Shown: positions 59,221-64,000 of the stretch, piece by piece | Position numbering within the stretch: the stretch's first letter is position 1 | Layout of the letters: every line of letters starts with the position of its first letter | DNA from: Actinocatenispora comari | GTDB lineage: Bacteria > Actinomycetota > Actinomycetes > Mycobacteriales > Micromonosporaceae | DNA length: 64,000 nucleotides | Reading direction: 5' to 3' | NCBI RefSeq assembly: GCF_017312725.1 | Contig: NZ_BOPO01000045.1 | Location: 1-64,000 of the forward strand | The notes under the pieces: generated by a model | Told to the model about the DNA's origin: nothing | The model's database searches: none | What the model saw: only the letters and a program-made list of their open reading frames with translations | Position numbers and translations under genes: made by a program

Positions 59221-60912
59221 TCAGTCGGTCCCCGCGAACGTTCGCTGCCACCGCAGCGTGTCGCCGCGCAGCGCCTCCTCGGCCAGCCGCCGTGCCGAGT
59301 CGGTCTTCAGCGCAGCCAGCGAGGAGTCGATCCACGGCTGTACGTTCTGGTAGCCAGCCTCGCGGTACTCGACGGCCTGGACGAGGCATTCCAGCTTGTC
59401 GGCGTCCCGGGCCACGATCGCCTCGATGGTCTGGCGAGCCTCGTACTCGTCGACCACAGACTGGATCATGGCGCGCACAGGTTCCGGCGCGGAGGCGATC
59501 TGGTCGGCCGTGATCTTCTCGTTCGGAGTCGCATCGAGATAACGCCGACCGATGTGCGGGATGTCGGTAACTCGGGTCTCCTGCGAATCGTGCAACAGTC
59601 CCATCAGACCGACCCGGGAGGCGTCCGCCCCCTCCATCGCGGCCAACACGGCACCGATGATGCCGACCCGGAACGAGTGCTCGGCGACCGTCTCGGGACT
59701 CTTCTCGCCGACGAACCACCATCCGGTGCGCGCGGCACGCTTGAGCACGCCAGCCTCGAAGATGAAGCTCATCGCACCAGCAGCCTCCGCGTCAGCCATC
59801 ACCAGACTCTCCCGCCCGTGGTCAAACCCCTGTACCCGCAGACCGTAGAGTACGGCGGTCAGGTCTCTCCTGGACCTTTCCGACAGCTCCGCGGCGTCCA
59901 TGAGACGTTCGGCGCGAGTAACCAGCAACGATGCGGTGTCAGCTGCCGCTTGGGCAACGCCTGGACGTGCCTGCATCAGCGCCCACAAGGTGTGCACATT
60001 CAGATCGATGAACGCGTGATCGGCGTCGAGCCGATCAGCGATGTGTCGCAGCAACGTCGTCCCACGCCACCGTAGCGACGAGTCCGCCATGAACCGGTCG
60101 TCTGGCTGTTGCTGGTCGATCTCGCCGACCCAGAATGCCCAATAGTTCAGTCCCGCCAACTCCGATTGATCGTCGCAGTGAGCATGGGTGATGAAGTCGC
60201 GGAGCGGCTGGCGGTCACCTTGCCGGGCAAGGGAGGTGGCAACAGATCGTGCATCCACCCAGCGTGGAGTCCATGGCTGTGCACGGTGGAAGTAGGGAAA
60301 GGTGCCCGCCGGTGCGAGCCAGGCAGCCGGCGCTCCGGTTCGATCGAGGCTGCCCAGGTAACACGCCTGTCGATGCAACAGGATCACATCATCGTTTGAA
60401 GCGGCGCGATCCGCGAGCATCCGAAGGTTCTCGAAGAACCGCCGGCGGTCTGCGGCATCGAGCGAGGGGCCGGCAGCGGTCGGGCCGCGCCGTTCAGCAG
60501 GGGACAGATTGGCATGCTGGATGATTCGTGGCTCAGCTCCGGACACCGCCCAGCTGATCAGATCGGTCACTGCGTGGTTCAGCACCGACCAGCCAAGCGG
60601 ATGATTGTCGACGGCGTCTGCGGGGTCAGAATCGAGGATCTGTCCGATCAGCAGGTCGGCTTCAGCTGCTCGGTCCAGCGCGTGCAAGAGAGTCCGGTGG
60701 CCACCGAGACGGACCAGACGCTGACGGATGGCGAGCGAATACCCATGCGGTACGGCGGTGAACGATCGGCGAGAAGACTCCCAACCCTGGACAGTGCCAC
60801 GATCGACGCCGAGGTGCTCGGCGAGTTGTTCCTGACTCGCCGGGATTGACTCACGGATCAGCTTCATCAGGTAGCCGGTGACGACCCCGCGGCGCGGTCT
60901 CGATACTGGCAT
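59221..60912 (-). CDS. XRE helix-turn-helix protein fused to an HDDC2/YfbR-like HD nucleotidase
   Basis: 563 residues. N-terminal XRE domain ~20-60: [25 protein letters not shown] ~300-residue helical middle region resembles actinobacterial XRE regulators. From ~390 an HD domain of the PF13023 type: [20 protein letters not shown] (His ~412), [17 protein letters not shown] (His-Asp ~441-442) and [21 protein letters not shown] (Asp ~505); all metal ligands of 5'-deoxynucleotidases are kept. It could hydrolyse dNMPs while bound to DNA, or sense nucleotides. ATG 60912. Divergent from two small overlapping genes across 228 bp. Lower GC than flanking housekeeping genes. Confidence 0.85.
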   Translation of the reverse strand: MPVSRPRRGVVTGYLMKLIRESIPASQEQLAEHLGVDRGTVQGWESSRRSFTAVPHGYSLAIRQRLVRLGGHRTLLHALDRAAEADLLIGQILDSDPADAVDNHPLGWSVLNHAVTDLISWAVSGAEPRIIQHANLSPAERRGPTAAGPSLDAADRRRFFENLRMLADRAASNDDVILLHRQACYLGSLDRTGAPAAWLAPAGTFPYFHRAQPWTPRWVDARSVATSLARQGDRQPLRDFITHAHCDDQSELAGLNYWAFWVGEIDQQQPDDRFMADSSLRWRGTTLLRHIADRLDADHAFIDLNVHTLWALMQARPGVAQAAADTASLLVTRAERLMDAAELSERSRRDLTAVLYGLRVQGFDHGRESLVMADAEAAGAMSFIFEAGVLKRAARTGWWFVGEKSPETVAEHSFRVGIIGAVLAAMEGADASRVGLMGLLHDSQETRVTDIPHIGRRYLDATPNEKITADQIASAPEPVRAMIQSVVDEYEARQTIEAIVARDADKLECLVQAVEYREAGYQNVQPWIDSSLAALKTDSARRLAEEALRGDTLRWQRTFAGTD

Positions 60913-61140
60913 GTCGCACCTCTGCGCGTACTGACGGTCGGCGTTCCGGCGGGTCGTGGGCTTGATGAATCAACGAAGGTCCGATTACTCGTACCCATGG
61001 TGAGTCGTCCGCGGATCGCCCTGATCGTAGCGTGAACCTCACTGACGGTTCGAGTTGAGTGAGCGAACGAAGTGAGCGAGAACTTGGCGTGGATTCGGCC
61101 GGAGCTACGGAACCTACGTCATTCAGAAGAGGAGGGAATC

Positions 61141-61365
61141 GTGTTGCGACCTGCCGCGATGTCACCGCATGAAGCGCCGACGCTCGGTGTGGGTGTTGGC
61201 CAGACCATCCGCGTGCATGCTTTCGGACGGATCCGCGCCTCGGCCATCCGTTCTGGGCGGGGCTGGATCGTCAACGCGGGGGGCGACCAGTACGAGGCGA
61301 GAACACTCGACGAGGTCATTGCCAGCCTTGGGCTGCTGCCCGACCACCACGCGGGGCGGCAATGA
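61141..61365 (+). CDS. Small protein, divergent partner of the XRE-HD gene, hypothetical
   Basis: 74 residues from GTG 61141, chosen because AGAGGAGGGAATC, a strong ribosome site, lies just upstream; an ATG at 61072 has none. The core (TIRVHAFGRIRASAIRSGRG, WIVNAGGDQYEARTLDEVIASLGLLP) is a short beta-rich then helical module. I do not recognise a family. It overlaps the next gene by 4 bp and is divergent from the XRE-HD gene, so the three may form one unit. Confidence 0.62.
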   Translation: MLRPAAMSPHEAPTLGVGVGQTIRVHAFGRIRASAIRSGRGWIVNAGGDQYEARTLDEVIASLGLLPDHHAGRQ

Positions 61366-61685
61366 CCACGCTGGTGAGCCTGGCTGAGGAGCTGGGCATT
61401 TCGCGACATGCCGTCTTCACGCTCGCCGGCAACCTGATCGACAGGCACGGCTACCGCCGGGTCGTCGTCGATTCGCGTACCTCGGAGATCACGGCTGACG
61501 CGGAGCGAGCCATTCGCGCGTACATGCGCGGGTTGATCAATGTCATCGTGATCCACAACAGTTCGTGCCGTGGCCCGGTCGAACTGGCCGGGGACCGCTG
61601 GGAGGAAGATCCTCGGCCTGGCAGTGACGTCGACGGGACGCACGCGAGCTGGTTGGAGGGCCCAGACCGCGCGGTGGCGCCGTAA
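61362..61685 (+). CDS. Small helix-turn-helix protein, hypothetical
   Basis: 107 residues; ATG 61362 overlaps the preceding stop. The N-terminus reads SLAEELGISRHAVFTLAGNLIDRHGYRR, a likely helix-turn-helix like excisionases or MerR-type DNA-binding heads; DAERAIRAYMRG follows as a helix. The C-terminal ~40 residues are polar and probably disordered. No known family. Together with the 74-residue protein upstream it could bind the intergenic region shared with the XRE-HD gene. Confidence 0.62.
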   Translation: MTTLVSLAEELGISRHAVFTLAGNLIDRHGYRRVVVDSRTSEITADAERAIRAYMRGLINVIVIHNSSCRGPVELAGDRWEEDPRPGSDVDGTHASWLEGPDRAVAP

Positions 61686-61757
61686 GAGCGCGACTCCCGC
61701 TTCGGGTCATGGGACGGGGTTGACGGGTGGGGTCGGGCGGGCCATGCTGCGGCAAGA

Positions 61758-61783
61758 ACTTTCGTAGGATCGTTTCGAAAAGT
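61758..61783. promoter_or_regulatory. Imperfect inverted repeat before the GH89 gene
   Basis: ACTTTCG (61758-61764) and CGAAAAGT (61776-61783) face each other across 11 bp, in a short AT-richer stretch 55 bp before the start. LacI- or ROK-type regulators of glycoside hydrolase genes use sites like this; the regulator is not visible. Confidence 0.35.
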
Positions 61784-61837
61784 CGATAACCGTCAGTCAG
61801 GTACGCCCCGCTGCGTCTCGGCCCCCAGCAGAACGAG

Positions 61838-64000
61838 GTGAGCACCTTGCCGCCCGTCCCCTCCCCGCACCGACGTCCCGACCGACCGCCACTCGCCCGC
61901 CGCATCGGCCGCGCCCTGCTCGCCGCCGTCGCGGTACTGGCAGTGATCGCTACGGCCGCGCCCGCGCAGGCCGCGCCGGCGCCGACACACCACCCGCGCG
62001 GCGCATTCGACACCTCGCCGGCCGCCGCCGCGGTCCGGCGGCTGATCGGCGCCAAGGCGAGCCAGGTGACGCTGCGCGCGGTGGACCGCGGCACCGCGAA
62101 GGACACCTTCGGCATCGACGCGCAGCACGGCCGGCTGGTGATCTCCGGTACCAGCCCGGCGGTGCTGCTGACCGGGTTCGGCTGGTACCTCAAGTACGTC
62201 GCGCACGTGGACGTGTCGCTGGAGGGCGACAGCCTGGCCGCGCTGCCGCGCCGGTTGCCGCTGCCGGGTGAGCCGATCACGCACACCTCGTCGGTGACGC
62301 ACCGGTTCGCACTCAACGACACCAACGAGGGGTACGCCGGGCCGTACCTGTCCTGGAACGAGTGGCAGCACCGGATCGATGTGCTGGCCCTGCGCGGGAT
62401 CAACGAGGTGCTGCTGTACGAGGGCTCCGAGTCGGTCTACCAGCAGACGTTCGAGCAGTTCGGCTACTCGGCGAACGAGATGCGCAACTGGATCCCGCAG
62501 CCGGGGCACCAGTCCTGGTGGCTGCTGCAGAACCTGTCCGGGGTCGGTGACCCGATCTCGCAGCACCTGATCGACCAGCGCGCCAAGCTGGGCCGCCGGA
62601 TCGCCGACCGGTTGCGGTCGCTCGGCATGACGCCGGTACTGCCGGGCTACTTCGGCACCGTGCCGGACGGGTTCGCCGACCGCAACGCCGGCGCGAAGAC
62701 GGTGCCCCAGGGCACCTGGAACAGCCTGCCGCGGCCGGACTGGCTGGACCCGACGAACGAGTGGTTCGGCAAGGTGGCGAAGGCGTTCTACACCGCGCAG
62801 ACCAGGCTGCTCGGGCCGTCCACGATGTACAAGATGGACCTGCTGCACGAGGGCGGCAAGGCCGGCGACGTGGACGTGCCGGCGGCGTCGAAGGCGGTAC
62901 AGCAGGCGCTGAACGCCGCGCATCCGGACGCGCTGTGGGGCATCCTCGGCTGGGAGTCCAACCCGCTGCCGGCCACCCTGCAGTCGATCGACCGGTCGAA
63001 GATGGTGGTCCTGGACGGGATCTCGGACCAGCCCAGCGTCACCGACCGGGACAAGGACTTCTTCGGCACCCCGTACGCGTTCGGGACGATCTGGAACTTC
63101 GGCGGGCACACGAACCTGGGCGCCCAGCTGACCACCTGGAACGAGAAGTTCTACCAGTGGCAGGACAAGCCGGGCAGCGCGCAGGACGGCATCGCGCTGA
63201 TGCCGGAGGCGATCGACAACAACCCGGCCGCGGTCGAGTTCTTCACCGAACTGCCGTGGCGCAGCGGCCCGGTCGATCTGCACGACTGGTTCGCCCAGTA
63301 CGCCACCGCCCGGTACGGCGGGTCCGACCCGCACGCCGCCGCGGCGTGGCGCACCCTGGCCGACACCGTCTACAGCTGGCCGGCCACCGTGGACAGCCGG
63401 CACCCGACGGCGCTGTTCGACAACCAGCCCAGCCTGTCCACCTCGTCCTCGCCGCTGCCGTACGACACCGCGGCGTTCGACACGGTGCTGACCGACCTGC
63501 TCGCGGTGCCCGCGTCGCTGCGCACCACCAGCGCGTACCGCTACGACCTGGTCGACGTGGCGCGCCAGGTGCTCGCCAACCACAGCCGGACCGCGCTGCC
63601 GCGCATCCTGGCCGCGTACCGGTCCGGTGACAAGGCGGAGTTCGACCGGCTGTCCGGCCGGTTCGAGGACCAGATCGCGTTGATGGACCGGCTGCTCGGC
63701 AGCGACGAGCACTTCCTGTTCGGCAGCTGGCAGCAGGGCGCGGAGCGGCCCGCGGCCGGGCCGGCCGAGCGGGCGGCGCTGCGCTACGACGTGCGGTCGC
63801 TGGTCACCCTGTGGGCCACCGGAACCACGCTGCAGGACTACGCCCGGCGGGAGTTCAACGGGCTGGTCGGCGACTACTACGGGCTGCGCTGGAAGACCTA
63901 CTTCGACAGCCTGGACACGGCGCTGTCGACCGGAAAGCCGCCGGTACCGGTCGACTGGACCACCGTCGCGCAGGACTGGGCGCACGCCGACACCGAGTAC
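61838..64000 (+). CDS. Secreted alpha-N-acetylglucosaminidase, GH89 (3' end beyond window)
   Basis: 721 codons are present without a stop. Signal peptide ~18-48: LARRIGRALLAAVAVLAVIA then APAQA. The GH89 order is clear: N-terminal domain with LVISGTSPAVLLTGFGWYL, barrel from HRFALNDTNEGYAGPYLSW, GINEVLLYEGSESVYQQTF. Catalytic Glu candidates are ~338 (MYKMDLLHEGGKAG) and ~457 (IALMPEAIDNNP), with IWNFGGHTNLGAQL between; these parallel the human NAGLU pair. It would release terminal alpha-GlcNAc from glycans outside the cell. GTG 61838 gives a normal export signal. Remaining C-terminus lies beyond 64000. Confidence 0.9.
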   Translation, partial: MSTLPPVPSPHRRPDRPPLARRIGRALLAAVAVLAVIATAAPAQAAPAPTHHPRGAFDTSPAAAAVRRLIGAKASQVTLRAVDRGTAKDTFGIDAQHGRLVISGTSPAVLLTGFGWYLKYVAHVDVSLEGDSLAALPRRLPLPGEPITHTSSVTHRFALNDTNEGYAGPYLSWNEWQHRIDVLALRGINEVLLYEGSESVYQQTFEQFGYSANEMRNWIPQPGHQSWWLLQNLSGVGDPISQHLIDQRAKLGRRIADRLRSLGMTPVLPGYFGTVPDGFADRNAGAKTVPQGTWNSLPRPDWLDPTNEWFGKVAKAFYTAQTRLLGPSTMYKMDLLHEGGKAGDVDVPAASKAVQQALNAAHPDALWGILGWESNPLPATLQSIDRSKMVVLDGISDQPSVTDRDKDFFGTPYAFGTIWNFGGHTNLGAQLTTWNEKFYQWQDKPGSAQDGIALMPEAIDNNPAAVEFFTELPWRSGPVDLHDWFAQYATARYGGSDPHAAAAWRTLADTVYSWPATVDSRHPTALFDNQPSLSTSSSPLPYDTAAFDTVLTDLLAVPASLRTTSAYRYDLVDVARQVLANHSRTALPRILAAYRSGDKAEFDRLSGRFEDQIALMDRLLGSDEHFLFGSWQQGAERPAAGPAERAALRYDVRSLVTLWATGTTLQDYARREFNGLVGDYYGLRWKTYFDSLDTALSTGKPPVPVDWTTVAQDWAHADTEY

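Overview
The window is very GC-rich (third codon positions almost always G or C, many GTG starts, actinobacterial family content), which points to a high-GC actinomycete. A complete conservon (cvnABCD), an iron box of the IdeR/DmdR type, an ABBA prenyltransferase and a DUF5937/ArsR regulator suggest Streptomycetales or Micromonosporales. I cannot fix the genus from sequence alone. Both window edges cut genes: an IS481 transposase on the left and a GH89 alpha-N-acetylglucosaminidase on the right.

Layout. 0-4.4 kb: IS481 fragment; DrrAB-like drug-efflux ABC pair divergent from a TetR gene across five tandem 16-bp repeats; DUF2804 gene. 4.4-12.5 kb: iron/siderophore block, with a heterodimeric ABC exporter facing a FecCD-type importer (two permeases, ATPase, lipoprotein) across a near-consensus iron box. 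12.6-17.4 kb: folK, glycogen-debranching-like protein, quinone oxidoreductase, LCM-type methyltransferase. 17.5-25.3 kb: secreted SH3-like protein, the cvnABCD signalling operon, and on the opposite strand a three-gene operon of ABBA prenyltransferase, haem-oxygenase-fold protein and nucleotidyltransferase. 25.6-34.6 kb: small membrane proteins, lipid-kinase-like protein, GntR/ABC operon, GT-C glycosyltransferase, hydrolase, a broken DMT transporter, an SDR and an integral membrane protein behind a perfect 16-bp inverted repeat. 34.7-45.9 kb: Sfp-type phosphopantetheinyl transferase, a GNAT acetyltransferase whose frame runs without a stop into a full NAD-dependent DNA ligase, DUF5937 regulator and MFS pair, P-loop kinase, MOSC protein, MMPL exporter with divergent TetR. 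46-54 kb: TehA/SLAC1-type channel plus narGHJI respiratory nitrate reductase in one tightly coupled operon. 54-59 kb: RidA, MFS-DUF427-TetR operon with two matching operators, NhaA-DsbA fusion. 59-64 kb: an XRE-HD nucleotidase fusion divergent from two small overlapping genes, then the GH89 enzyme.

How the genes work together. The iron block gives matched export and import of a siderophore-like compound; no siderophore synthetase is in the window, although the phosphopantetheinyl transferase could serve one elsewhere. The nar operon supplies anaerobic nitrate respiration, and the SLAC1-like channel is a candidate nitrate route. Several local transporter-regulator pairs carry visible operators.

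The most unusual material is (1) the GNAT-LigA read-through, explained by a 14-bp tandem duplication that removed a stop codon; (2) short tandem duplications at many gene boundaries, including 36-bp repeats over two gene ends and mini-cistrons in the nar operon; (3) the orphan prenyltransferase operon; (4) the XRE-HD nucleotidase with its two small partners; (5) an ABC exporter whose two subunits have lost complementary motifs of the same ATP site. Nothing could be run here; all family calls rest on reading motifs.
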